Shown one piece after another: positions 26,812 through 34,507 of a stretch of DNA of 64,000 nt (position 1 is its first letter; each line of letters opens with the position of its first letter). Origin of the DNA: Klebsiella quasivariicola (GTDB lineage Bacteria > Pseudomonadota > Gammaproteobacteria > Enterobacterales > Enterobacteriaceae); contig NZ_CP022823.1 in NCBI RefSeq assembly GCF_002269255.1, forward strand, positions 4,278,001 to 4,342,000, given 5' to 3'. Below the pieces are notes generated by a model that made no database searches, was not told the origin of the DNA, and saw nothing but the letters and a program-made list of their open reading frames with translations. A program made the translations under genes and the position numbers.

Positions 26812-27414
26812 ATGGTTCTGGTCACTCGTCAAGCGCCGGATTTTACTGCAGCCGCTGTGCTGGGTAATGGTGAAATCGTTGAGAAATTCAATTTCAAACA
26901 ACACACCAACGGTAAACCTACCGTTCTGTTCTTCTGGCCGATGGACTTCACCTTCGTCTGCCCGTCTGAGCTGATCGCGTTCGACAAACGTTACGAAGAA
27001 TTCCAGAAACGCGGCGTGGAAGTGGTTGGCGTTTCCTTCGACTCCGAGTTCGTGCACAACGCATGGCGTAACACCCCGGTAGACCAGGGCGGTATCGGTC
27101 CGGTTAAATACGCGATGGTTGCTGACATCAAACGTGAAATCCAGAAAGCGTACGGTATTGAGCATCCGGACGAAGGCGTAGCGCTGCGCGGCTCCTTCCT
27201 GATCGACGCTAACGGCATCGTTCGTCACCAGGTGGTTAACGATCTGCCGCTGGGCCGTAACATCGACGAAATGCTGCGTATGGTTGACGCGCTGCAGTTC
27301 CACGAAGAGCACGGTGAAGTTTGCCCGGCTCAGTGGGAAAAAGGGAAAGAAGGTATGGCTGCCTCTCCGGAAGGCGTTGCAAAATACCTGACCGAAAACG
27401 TCTCCAGCCTGTAA
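26812..27414 (+). CDS. 2-Cys peroxiredoxin (thiol-specific antioxidant, TsaA type)
   Basis: A 200-residue typical 2-Cys peroxiredoxin that reduces hydrogen peroxide and organic hydroperoxides. The peroxidatic Cys lies in DFTFVCPSE near residue 50 with the upstream Pro/Thr of the active site. The resolving Cys is in GEVCPAQW near 170. A GGIG motif and a longer C-terminal tail resemble sensitive, eukaryote-like peroxiredoxins. It is not E. coli AhpC; Salmonella has a related gene called tsaA. No reductase gene is adjacent. Codon choice looks like that of a highly expressed gene (many CGT, GGT and AAA codons). Confidence 0.92.
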   Translation: MVLVTRQAPDFTAAAVLGNGEIVEKFNFKQHTNGKPTVLFFWPMDFTFVCPSELIAFDKRYEEFQKRGVEVVGVSFDSEFVHNAWRNTPVDQGGIGPVKYAMVADIKREIQKAYGIEHPDEGVALRGSFLIDANGIVRHQVVNDLPLGRNIDEMLRMVDALQFHEEHGEVCPAQWEKGKEGMAASPEGVAKYLTENVSSL

Positions 27415-27432
27415 TCGGCACACGTTTTTATA

Positions 27433-27459
27433 AAAGGCTCGCTCAGGCGGGCCTTTTTT
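27433..27459 (+). terminator. Peroxiredoxin gene terminator
   Basis: AAAGGC(T)CGC and GCG(G)GCCTTT arms around TCAG, then a T-tract, about 18 bases after the stop codon. Confidence 0.88.
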
Positions 27460-27760
27460 GTTAACGGTGTCAAAATTTAGATAAATGACCCGCCGATATT
27501 TGTGACCAGCACTGCACTTCCGCCGAAAAAACGCGTTCTGCTTCTCACTTTTTCTCTGTCAAATTTCAGCGTCAAAACACAAAGCCTTCATAACAGACTG
27601 AAAAATATATAAATTATTTATATCGTTTTCTGCCGATACTTTGCCGCCGATGTGATCGCCATCAATATTTAAAACCTCGAATGTGATCTCATCCATCATT
27701 TTCATCAATGTATTTGGTCATGATTTGACTCAGGAACAGGAATACGTTCAGGAGCCGAGG
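27460..27760. other. AT-rich control region of the PTS operon
   Basis: This roughly 300-base stretch is strikingly AT-rich relative to the genes around it, with an AT palindrome TATAAATTATTTATA near 27608-27622. TGTGA-TCGCCA-TCAAT at 27651-27666 has the layout of a CRP site (left half perfect, right half 3 of 5). No regulator gene is adjacent to the operon. An in-frame ATG at 27683 precedes the IIA gene but has neither homology nor a ribosome binding site. Confidence 0.5.
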
Positions 27761-28204
27761 ATGGATATTATTTTTGACCCTACGTTAATCGCCCTTAAGC
27801 AGAATATTTCCCGTGCGGAAGAGGCCATCGAACTGGCGGGTTCATTACTCGCCAGACGCCAGATTTGCAGTGCCGAATATGTCAACGAGATGCTGACGGT
27901 ATACGAAGATTTCGGTGCCGCCATCGTCCTGGACGACGGGATTGCCATGCCGCACGCTCGCCCGGAAAAAGGGGCATTGCAGACTGGATTTTCGCTTGTC
28001 ACCACCGCCACGCCACTCACCTTCGGCCACGATGAATTCGACCCGGTTACCGTGGTCATCGCGATCGCCGGCGCGGACGCGGACAGTCATATCAAAATGA
28101 TCCAACTGATAGCCTCGCTGATCGAGTCAGATATTGTGACCTTTCTTCAGCAGGAAAATGACGTCAATTCAGTCTTACATTTCATCCAAAAACAAATGGA
28201 GTAG
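27761..28204 (+). CDS. PTS sugar transporter subunit IIA (fructose-mannitol/ascorbate family)
   Basis: A 147-residue cytoplasmic phosphocarrier of the PTS_EIIA_2 family, which includes UlaC, FruA/MtlA IIA domains and GatA. The phosphoacceptor is His65 in DDGIAMPHARPEK, and the segment TPLTFGHDEFDPVTVVIAIAG is typical of the family. It takes phosphate from HPr and passes it to IIB. The ATG at 27761 is chosen for its GGAG site and because homology begins there. First gene of an operon IIA-IIB-IIC-kinase-aldolase; its stop overlaps the IIB ribosome binding site. Confidence 0.9.
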   Translation: MDIIFDPTLIALKQNISRAEEAIELAGSLLARRQICSAEYVNEMLTVYEDFGAAIVLDDGIAMPHARPEKGALQTGFSLVTTATPLTFGHDEFDPVTVVIAIAGADADSHIKMIQLIASLIESDIVTFLQQENDVNSVLHFIQKQME

Positions 28205-28209
28205 TCATT

Positions 28210-28497
28210 ATGTTAGTTATCAGAACGGTTTGTGGTAACGGTATTGGCAGCTCATTAATGGCTGCAAATAATGTGAAAAAGATCTGTGAAGAGTTGGGAA
28301 TCAAAGCGGATGTCGCCTCAGTGGATTTTGCCAACGCCGTCGGAGAAAAAGCCGACCTTTACGTCACGATCAAAGAACTGGCAAATCAATTTCCGGCCCA
28401 CTGTCATGTCGCCATCATTCGCAGCTACGTCCATAAAGCGAAAATTGCCGAGGATATTACCGACGCATTGACCAAAATTGCGGCGACCCACTCTTAA
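28210..28497 (+). CDS. PTS sugar transporter subunit IIB (ascorbate/galactitol type)
   Basis: A 95-residue IIB protein. The active-site loop VCGNGIGSS puts the phosphocysteine at residue 8; the Rossmann-like fold with a P-loop-like turn is typical of UlaB/GatB. It relays phosphate from IIA to the incoming sugar in IIC. Ribosome binding site GGAG overlaps the IIA stop, five bases upstream. IIC follows after 20 bases. Confidence 0.9.
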   Translation: MLVIRTVCGNGIGSSLMAANNVKKICEELGIKADVASVDFANAVGEKADLYVTIKELANQFPAHCHVAIIRSYVHKAKIAEDITDALTKIAATHS

Positions 28498-28517
28498 CCA
28501 GCATAGAGGGAACGACC

Positions 28518-29909
28518 ATGCAGGCTATTCTTAGTTTCTTAGCGGAAATATTCAGTCAACCCGCCTTTTTAATGGGGCTTATCGCCTTTGTTGGTTTAGT
28601 GGCACTGCGCTCGCCTGGCAATAAACTGCTTACTGGCACATTAAAGCCGATTTTAGGCTATTTAATGTTGAGTGCCGGGGCAGGCGTTATCGTTGCCAAC
28701 CTCAACCCGCTGGGCGGAATTATCGAAGCCGGATTTAATATTCGCGGCGTAATTCCAAACAATGAAGCCATTGTCTCCGTCGCCCAGAAGATGCTGGGCG
28801 TGGAAACCATGAGTATTTTGCTGTTAGGCTTTATTTTCAACCTGATTATCGCCCGCTGTACCAAGTATAAATATATCTTTCTGACCGGTCATCACTCGTT
28901 CTTTCTCGCCTGCCTGTTTTCCGCCGTTCTGCAGGCGGCGGAGTTTCATGGCTGGATGTTGATCCTGATCGGCGGATTTCTGCTGGGATCATGGTCAGCC
29001 ATCTCCCCCGCCATTGGTCAACGTTATACCAAGCAGGTCACGGAAGACGGTGGGATTGCCATGGGCCATTTCGGCTCTCTCGGCTACTACCTTTCGGCAT
29101 GGATCGCCAGCCGGACCGGCAATCCGGCAAACTCCTTCGCCGATACCGAGATTTCAGAGAAATGGGGCTTTCTGCGCGATACCACGGTCACTACCGGTAT
29201 CGTGATGTTTGTTATCTACTTTGTCTGCAGTGCTGTCGCCGGGTCGGCGTACCTGAGCACTATCACCGATCAAAACATGCTGATCTTCTCGGTGCTGACC
29301 GGTCTGCAGTTCGCCGTTGGCGTGGCCATTGTCTACAACGGTGTGCGGCTGATCCTCGGCGATCTGGTGCCGGCATTCCAGGGCATTAGCCAGAAGCTGA
29401 TCCCGGACTCCATCCCGGCCGTTGACTGCGCGGTATTCTTCACCTTTAGCCCCACCGCGGTGGTGGTGGGATTCATTAGCTCTTTCGTCGGCGGTCTGGT
29501 CGGGATGCTCTTCCTCGGCGGACTGGGCATGGCGCTGATTATCCCGGGCATGGTGCCGCACTTCTTCTGCGGCGGCACCTCCGGCGTCTTCGCCGATAAA
29601 CTGGGCGGTAAGCGCGGATGTATTATCGCCTCCTTTATCGGCGGGATCTTCCTCGCCTTCCTGCCGGCGATGCTGCTGCCGGCGCTCGGCAACCTCGGAT
29701 TTGAAAACAGCACTTTTGCCGATTTCGACTTCGCGGTGTGGGGCATCATTATCGGTAACGCCTTCACCCAGTTTGGCCAGGTCACTATCTATCTGATTTG
29801 TCTGGCACTACTCGTCGCGCTGCTGGCGCCTTTCTGTTTCCGTCACGTACGGGTGGTGGGCGATACGCTCAGCTATGAGGAGCTTACGGCGAAGCAGAAA
29901 AAGGAATAA
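28518..29909 (+). CDS. PTS sugar transporter subunit IIC (UlaA-like)
   Basis: A 463-residue membrane carrier with about ten to eleven hydrophobic segments. It follows the UlaA (L-ascorbate IIC) pattern: FLMGLIAFVGLVALR at the start, AGAGVIVANLNPLG, FLTGHHSFFLACLF, and a late GGTSGVFADKLGGKRG loop. The three EII proteins are therefore of the ascorbate/galactitol superfamily. The ascorbate catabolic genes (UlaG lactonase, UlaD decarboxylase, UlaE/F epimerases) are absent; a kinase and an aldolase follow instead, so ascorbate is unlikely to be the substrate. Identity as a IIC is firm. Confidence 0.9.
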   Translation: MQAILSFLAEIFSQPAFLMGLIAFVGLVALRSPGNKLLTGTLKPILGYLMLSAGAGVIVANLNPLGGIIEAGFNIRGVIPNNEAIVSVAQKMLGVETMSILLLGFIFNLIIARCTKYKYIFLTGHHSFFLACLFSAVLQAAEFHGWMLILIGGFLLGSWSAISPAIGQRYTKQVTEDGGIAMGHFGSLGYYLSAWIASRTGNPANSFADTEISEKWGFLRDTTVTTGIVMFVIYFVCSAVAGSAYLSTITDQNMLIFSVLTGLQFAVGVAIVYNGVRLILGDLVPAFQGISQKLIPDSIPAVDCAVFFTFSPTAVVVGFISSFVGGLVGMLFLGGLGMALIIPGMVPHFFCGGTSGVFADKLGGKRGCIIASFIGGIFLAFLPAMLLPALGNLGFENSTFADFDFAVWGIIIGNAFTQFGQVTIYLICLALLVALLAPFCFRHVRVVGDTLSYEELTAKQKKE

Positions 29910-29974
29910 GCGGCGTCATTTTTCCCGGCGGGGAGGCCACGCTCCTCGCCGCTGACAAATAATCAGGAGCGGTT

Positions 29975-30937
29975 ATGGCTATTTTGTCCATTGGATTTGC
30001 TTGTTTCGATCAGTTTTTCTTTCTCAATGAATGGCCTCAGGAGAATACCAAAAATTTTTGTCATGATTTTATAGAAAGCGGCGGCGGCCCGGCGGCCAAT
30101 GCGGCCTGGCTGCTGGGATTATGGGGTGAGGAGGTCTATTACATCGGCCATCTGCATCAGGACCTTTACGGCCAGCGCATTATCGATGAGTTTGCCGAGG
30201 CGGGGGTGGATACCAGCCAGGTGGTTTTCTCCGATGACATGATCACTCCGCTGGCCTCGGTGCTGGTCAATCGCTTAACGGGTTCGCGGACGATTATTAC
30301 CCGCAAGATGCATACCCCTCCTTCCCTGACCTACGATCAAAAGCTCAAACTGGACGATCTCGCCGAACGACTGATTGCTGCCGAGGAGCCGGTCACTATT
30401 TTAATTGACGGCCACGAAGCGGAAATTAGTGAATATTTAATTAAGAAGCTTCCTGCCGCCAGAGTGGTGATGGACGGCGGGTCACTGCGTGCCAGCAATA
30501 TTAAACTGGCGGCCTGGACTGACTATTTTGTGGTTAGCGAACATTTCGCTCGCGATTATATGAGCTATCGCTCACTGAGCAGCGAAGCAGAAATTAAAGC
30601 AGCGCTAATTGAGCTGAATAAAATTTGCCGCGGTGAGGCATTTATTACGCTTGGCGAAAAAGGCTGCGCCTTTTTAAAAAGCGGCATGCTGCAGATCGTC
30701 CCGTCCTGGCTGTGCAATGCCGTTGATACCACCGGTGCCGGGGATGTTTTTCACGGTGCCTTTACCTATGGCGTCCATTATTCGTGGCATATCGATAATA
30801 TTATTTTATTTGCCAGTCTGACCGCCGCTATTTCTATTGAGAAAAAAGGGGTACGGGAATCAATGCCGGATCTGGCGGTCGTCCACCACTCGCTAAACAG
30901 CTATGAGAGAAACTTAAAGCACTATTTTGAAGAATAA
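29975..30937 (+). CDS. PfkB family carbohydrate kinase
   Basis: A 320-residue ribokinase-fold kinase. The substrate-binding glycine motif GGGPAANAA is at 36-44, and the anion-hole/catalytic motif DTTGAGD at 251-257, with Asp257 as base. The GGGPAANAA and DTTGAGDVFHGAF details recall phosphofructokinase-2 and sulfofructose-kinase (YihV)-type members. Placed between a PTS and an aldolase, it would add the second phosphate to a PTS-delivered sugar phosphate to give a bisphosphate. It is more AT-rich than neighbouring genes, with a preceding AGGAG site. Substrate unknown. Confidence 0.88.
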   Translation: MAILSIGFACFDQFFFLNEWPQENTKNFCHDFIESGGGPAANAAWLLGLWGEEVYYIGHLHQDLYGQRIIDEFAEAGVDTSQVVFSDDMITPLASVLVNRLTGSRTIITRKMHTPPSLTYDQKLKLDDLAERLIAAEEPVTILIDGHEAEISEYLIKKLPAARVVMDGGSLRASNIKLAAWTDYFVVSEHFARDYMSYRSLSSEAEIKAALIELNKICRGEAFITLGEKGCAFLKSGMLQIVPSWLCNAVDTTGAGDVFHGAFTYGVHYSWHIDNIILFASLTAAISIEKKGVRESMPDLAVVHHSLNSYERNLKHYFEE

Positions 30938-30966
30938 CTGCATTTAACAAATATCAAGAGGTGAAT

Positions 30967-31827
30967 ATGTTAGTGTCGATGAAGGACATGCTTCAGCATG
31001 CCCTGCGGGACGGCTACGCCGTCGGTCAGTTCAACATTAATAATCTGGAATGGGTCGGCGCCGTATTAAGCACCGCCCAGCAGTGCCGCTCACCGGTTAT
31101 TTTGGGCGTGTCCGGCGGCACGGTTAAGCATATGCTCGGGTTAAAATGTATTCATGATATCGTGGTTAACGCCATGGATTATTTACATATTGATATTCCG
31201 GTGGCCCTGCATCTGGATCACGGCACCACCCAGGAAGCCTGCGAAGCCGCGATCGCTGCCGGCTTCAGTTCCATTATGTTTGATGGTTCACATCTGCCGT
31301 TCAGGGAAAACCTGGCCATCACCCGCCACCTGGTGGAACTGGCGCACAGCAAGGGCATCTCCGTGGAGGCCGAACTGGGCACTATCGCCGGCAGTGAAGA
31401 CGGTATCGTTAACTCCGAGGTCATCTACGCCGATCCTGAGGAGTGCTATACCCTGGTGACAGAAACGCAGGTGGATTGCCTCGCCGCCGCGCTGGGTTCC
31501 ACCCATGGCTTGTATAAAGGCAAAGCCAGGCTGGGATTTACCGAGATGAAAGCCATTGCCGAGCGGGTGCAGGTCCCGCTGGTGCTGCACGGCGGCACCG
31601 GTATTGCCGATGAGGATATGCGCCGGGCGATCGCCTGCGGCACCGCCAAAATCAACGTTAATACCGAAAACATGTACGCCTGGTGCCAGCAGGTGAAGGC
31701 GATCTTTGCCGCCGACACCGGGCACGATGTGAACGATCCGCGGAAAGTCATCACCCAGGGATTACAGCCGGTACGCGAGATGATTGCCCGTCGCATGGCG
31801 CTTTTTGGCTCACAGCAACGCTATTGA
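30967..31827 (+). CDS. Class II fructose/tagatose-bisphosphate aldolase, Bacillus FbaA-like
   Basis: A 286-residue zinc aldolase of class IIB. Ligands and catalytic residues are visible: Asp84 and His85 in LHLDHGTT, Glu134 in VEAELGTIAG, His180 in STHGLYKG and His208 in LHGGTGI, with the phosphate-binding NVNTEN near 230. Stretches such as LVSMKDML, GYAVGQFNINNLEW and SPVILGVSGG resemble Bacillus subtilis FbaA more than the enterobacterial GatY/KbaY. The ATG at 30967 is used because AAGAGGTG lies at the right distance; an in-frame GTG at 30961 overlaps that site. It would split a ketose bisphosphate into dihydroxyacetone phosphate and an aldehyde phosphate. Last gene of the operon. Confidence 0.9.
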   Translation: MLVSMKDMLQHALRDGYAVGQFNINNLEWVGAVLSTAQQCRSPVILGVSGGTVKHMLGLKCIHDIVVNAMDYLHIDIPVALHLDHGTTQEACEAAIAAGFSSIMFDGSHLPFRENLAITRHLVELAHSKGISVEAELGTIAGSEDGIVNSEVIYADPEECYTLVTETQVDCLAAALGSTHGLYKGKARLGFTEMKAIAERVQVPLVLHGGTGIADEDMRRAIACGTAKINVNTENMYAWCQQVKAIFAADTGHDVNDPRKVITQGLQPVREMIARRMALFGSQQRY

Positions 31828-31884
31828 CGCCGGGCCTGTGGCGGAAACCTCCGCCCCGAAGCTGCCGGGGCGGAGACGTCAGTA

Positions 31885-33753
31885 TCAGAAGGCAAAGCAG
31901 GAGCAGCCCAGCACGCCCCAGAAAGCTTGCTCATCGGCGACCGGGATCGATGACTTGCGCGCGATGTCATGCTGATGGCCGTGAACGCCGCAGCTGCCGC
32001 AGCACTGGTGCATCTGCACCATGGCGCCGATTTTAGCCGCCGCCGGCGGGGCGGAACGGTAATGGCCTGGGACCTTCACCACCGGTGACCACTCCGGCAG
32101 CACCGGAATGGGCGGCGGCGCCAGCGGCGAAAAGTGACCGGCAGCGTACACCACTTTGCCGTCAACTACCGTCAGCACCGACTCAATGCCTTTGATCTCC
32201 TCTTCCGCGACGCTGAAGTAGTCTTTCGACAGCACCACCAGATCGGCAAGCTGACCGGCGGCCAGGCGGCCTTTCTTGCCCTGCTCGCTGGAGAACCAGG
32301 CGCTGCCCGCCGTCCACAGCTCCAGCGCGACATCGCGTGGCAGACGATTATCGTCATCGTACATCGCCATTCCGCCAACGGTGCGCCCGGAGACCAGCCA
32401 GTACAGCGCGGTCCACGGGTTATAGCTGGCGACGCGGGTGGCATCGGTACCCAACCCTACCGGCACGTCCAGCGCCAGCATTTTCGCCACCGGCGGGGTA
32501 TGTTTCACCGCCTCTTTGCCGTAACGATCGACAAAATATTCGCCCTGGAAGGCCATCCGGTGCTGCACCGCAATGCCGCCTCCCAGCGCCTTCACCCGCT
32601 CAATGTTACGTTCGGTAATGGTCTCGGCATGATCGAAGAACCAGTGCAGGCCATTGAACGGGATGTCGCGGTTCACCTTCTCAAACACGTCCAGCATCCG
32701 GCTAATGGACTCATCATAGGTGGCATGCAGGCGGAACGGCCAGCGATGCTCCACCAGATGGCGCACTACCCGCTCCAGCTCATCTTCCATGCCTTGCGGC
32801 AGATCCGGCCGCGGTTGCAGGAAATCTTCAAAATCCGCCGCCGAGAACACCAGCATCTCGCCGGCGCCGTTGGCGCGATAGAAGTCGGTGCCCTGCCCCG
32901 GCTTCAGCATATCGGTCCAGCGCTCGAAATCGTCCTGCTCCTGCTTCGGCCGCTGGGTAAACAGGTTGTAGGCGATGCGCACGGTCATCTGATCTTTCGC
33001 ATGCAGCTGTTCGATAATTTCGTAATCTTCCGGATAGTTCTGGAAGCCGCCCCCGGCGTCGATGGCGCTGGTCAGCCCCAGTCGGTTCAGCTCGCGCATA
33101 AACTGGCGGGTGGAGTTCACCTGCAGTTCCAGCGGCAGCTTCGGCCCTTTGGCCAGGGTGGCGTAGAGGATCATGGCGTTCGGTTTAGCGATCAGCATCC
33201 CGGTTGGGTTGCCGTGGCTATCGCGGACGATCTCTCCCCCCGCCGGATCCGGTGTCTCTTTGGTATAACCCACAGCTTTCAGCGCCGCGCGGTTCAGCAG
33301 CGCGCGATCGTAGAGATGGAGCACAAACACCGGCGTATCAGGCGCCGCCTCGTTCAGCTCTTCCAGCGTCGGCATCCGCCGTTCAGCGAACTGGAATTCG
33401 CTCCAGCCGCCGACCACTCGCACCCACTGCGGGGAGGGTGTGCGATCGGCCTGATCCTTCAGCATGCGCAGGGCATCGGCCAGCGAGGGGACGCCCTCCC
33501 AGCGGAGTTCAAGGTTGTAGTTCAACCCGCCGCGGATCAGGTGCAGGTGCGAATCGTTGAGGCCCGGGATCACCGTATGCCCTTTGAGATCGACGATTTG
33601 CGTCCCCTCGGCGGCAAAGCTCATGATCCGAGCGTGGCTGCCGGTGGCAACAATTTTTCCGTCGGCGATGGCCACGGCTTCCGCCAGCGGGTTCGCGCGA
33701 TCGAGGGTATGAATCTGACCGTGGGTCAGAATCAGTGTGGCAGTTTGCGACAT
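31885..33753 (-). CDS. YtcJ-like metal-dependent amidohydrolase
   Basis: A 622-residue amidohydrolase-superfamily enzyme of the YtcJ/NfdA type (formamidase- and imidazolonepropionase-like). The metal-binding HxH is His69/His71 in GLNDSHLHL. Further ligands are in FRLHATYDE, WFFDHAET and VGLGTDATRVASYNPW. It lacks a signal peptide. The C-terminal ~45 residues are unusual: a Cys/His-rich tail with MHQCCGSCGVHGHQH (Cys584, 585, 588) and a final GCSCF pair (Cys617, 619). It is followed on its strand by a membrane-anchored ABM protein only upstream in transcription order (the order is hydrolase, ABM, amidohydrolase). Substrate unknown. Confidence 0.85.
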   Translation of the reverse strand: MSQTATLILTHGQIHTLDRANPLAEAVAIADGKIVATGSHARIMSFAAEGTQIVDLKGHTVIPGLNDSHLHLIRGGLNYNLELRWEGVPSLADALRMLKDQADRTPSPQWVRVVGGWSEFQFAERRMPTLEELNEAAPDTPVFVLHLYDRALLNRAALKAVGYTKETPDPAGGEIVRDSHGNPTGMLIAKPNAMILYATLAKGPKLPLELQVNSTRQFMRELNRLGLTSAIDAGGGFQNYPEDYEIIEQLHAKDQMTVRIAYNLFTQRPKQEQDDFERWTDMLKPGQGTDFYRANGAGEMLVFSAADFEDFLQPRPDLPQGMEDELERVVRHLVEHRWPFRLHATYDESISRMLDVFEKVNRDIPFNGLHWFFDHAETITERNIERVKALGGGIAVQHRMAFQGEYFVDRYGKEAVKHTPPVAKMLALDVPVGLGTDATRVASYNPWTALYWLVSGRTVGGMAMYDDDNRLPRDVALELWTAGSAWFSSEQGKKGRLAAGQLADLVVLSKDYFSVAEEEIKGIESVLTVVDGKVVYAAGHFSPLAPPPIPVLPEWSPVVKVPGHYRSAPPAAAKIGAMVQMHQCCGSCGVHGHQHDIARKSSIPVADEQAFWGVLGCSCFAF

Positions 33754-33777
33754 AACGCACTCCTTGAGGAGGCTGAC

Positions 33778-34323
33778 TCAGTTTTTCTTTAACCAGCCAG
33801 CAAACAGGCGGGTCACGATGGGCATCCAGAACCAGACCACCAGCGCAACCACGCAGGCATCATTGATGAGGTGCAGCAGCAGGCTTCCTTTAAGCGACGG
33901 TAACAGTGTGCCAGTGACCGCAGGCACCAGGTTGGTGCTGGGAAAAATCACCAGCAGGGTGATCAGAAACTGTTTCCAGCGCCGCGGCTGGCGTACGTTC
34001 GCCGCCGGCGGGGTAAACCAGAAGGCCGGTTCGGTCCGCACTTCCGTCCGATCGCCTTCCGTCAGCAGCGGGGCAATCTCAGCCACCAGCTGACGGCGGG
34101 TTTCCGACTGCGTCCAGGCGTAGAGGTGCTCCAGCGTGTCGAAGCGGATAATGACGCTCCACAGATTCTGCCCTGCGGCGGGACGGATCACATTCGCCCC
34201 GAGATGGCCGGGAAATTCTGCCGCAATGGGCATGATTTTACCCAGCCACTCTTCGTAGCGCTGGCTGTGTTGCGGATCGAGCAGATGGCTGATAACCAGG
34301 GTCACCGATTTTTGCTGCGCCAT
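33778..34323 (-). CDS. Antibiotic biosynthesis monooxygenase-domain protein with C-terminal membrane anchor
   Basis: A 181-residue protein. Residues about 5-95 form an ABM ferredoxin-like domain (VTLVISHLLDPQHSQRYEEW; SVIIRFDTLEHLYAWTQSETRRQLV). After a short linker come two hydrophobic segments (about 118-135 and 150-175) separated by a short loop, ending GWLKKN. ABM domains occur in heme-degrading and quinone-forming monooxygenases and in small-molecule binding proteins. The 24-base gap to the amidohydrolase gene indicates cotranscription. Function unknown. Confidence 0.8.
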   Translation of the reverse strand: MAQQKSVTLVISHLLDPQHSQRYEEWLGKIMPIAAEFPGHLGANVIRPAAGQNLWSVIIRFDTLEHLYAWTQSETRRQLVAEIAPLLTEGDRTEVRTEPAFWFTPPAANVRQPRRWKQFLITLLVIFPSTNLVPAVTGTLLPSLKGSLLLHLINDACVVALVVWFWMPIVTRLFAGWLKKN

Positions 34324-34386
34324 GACGAGTTCCTTGCTTCAGGGAAATGGCAGGATGGTTCCCGCCATTAGCCATAGATGACCATA

Positions 34387-34504
34387 CACAACATCATTCA
34401 TGCTGCGTCGAGGCGGCAAGTTCGTTCGTCCCGGCGAGCTGACATAAGTCAGTGAGCGGGGCGGACAAACGCAGCCAACAAAGAGGCAGCCTGAAGGATA
34501 AAGT
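34387..34504 (+). repeat. Divergent ERIC (IRU) element
   Basis: The stretch between the ABM and hydrolase genes follows the ERIC consensus: GAGGCGGCAAG, then GAGCTGACATAAGTCAG where the standard element has AGCTTACATAAGTAAG, then GTGAGCGGGGCGGAC, GCAGCCAAC and GGCAGCCTGAAGGAT. It is about 118 bases, close to the normal 127. The central palindrome keeps pairing although both arms differ from consensus. It abuts the stop codon of the hydrolase gene. Confidence 0.75.
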
Positions 34505-34507
34505 GAT

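Noticed and set aside
27683..27760. Upstream start for the PTS IIA gene
   Set aside because: The 26 extra residues show no homology and lack a ribosome site, whereas the ATG at 27761 has GGAG and begins the conserved domain.
32134..33792. Long plus-strand frame opposite the amidohydrolase gene
   Set aside because: Shadow of a GC-rich gene; no motifs, while the minus strand encodes a complete enzyme family member.
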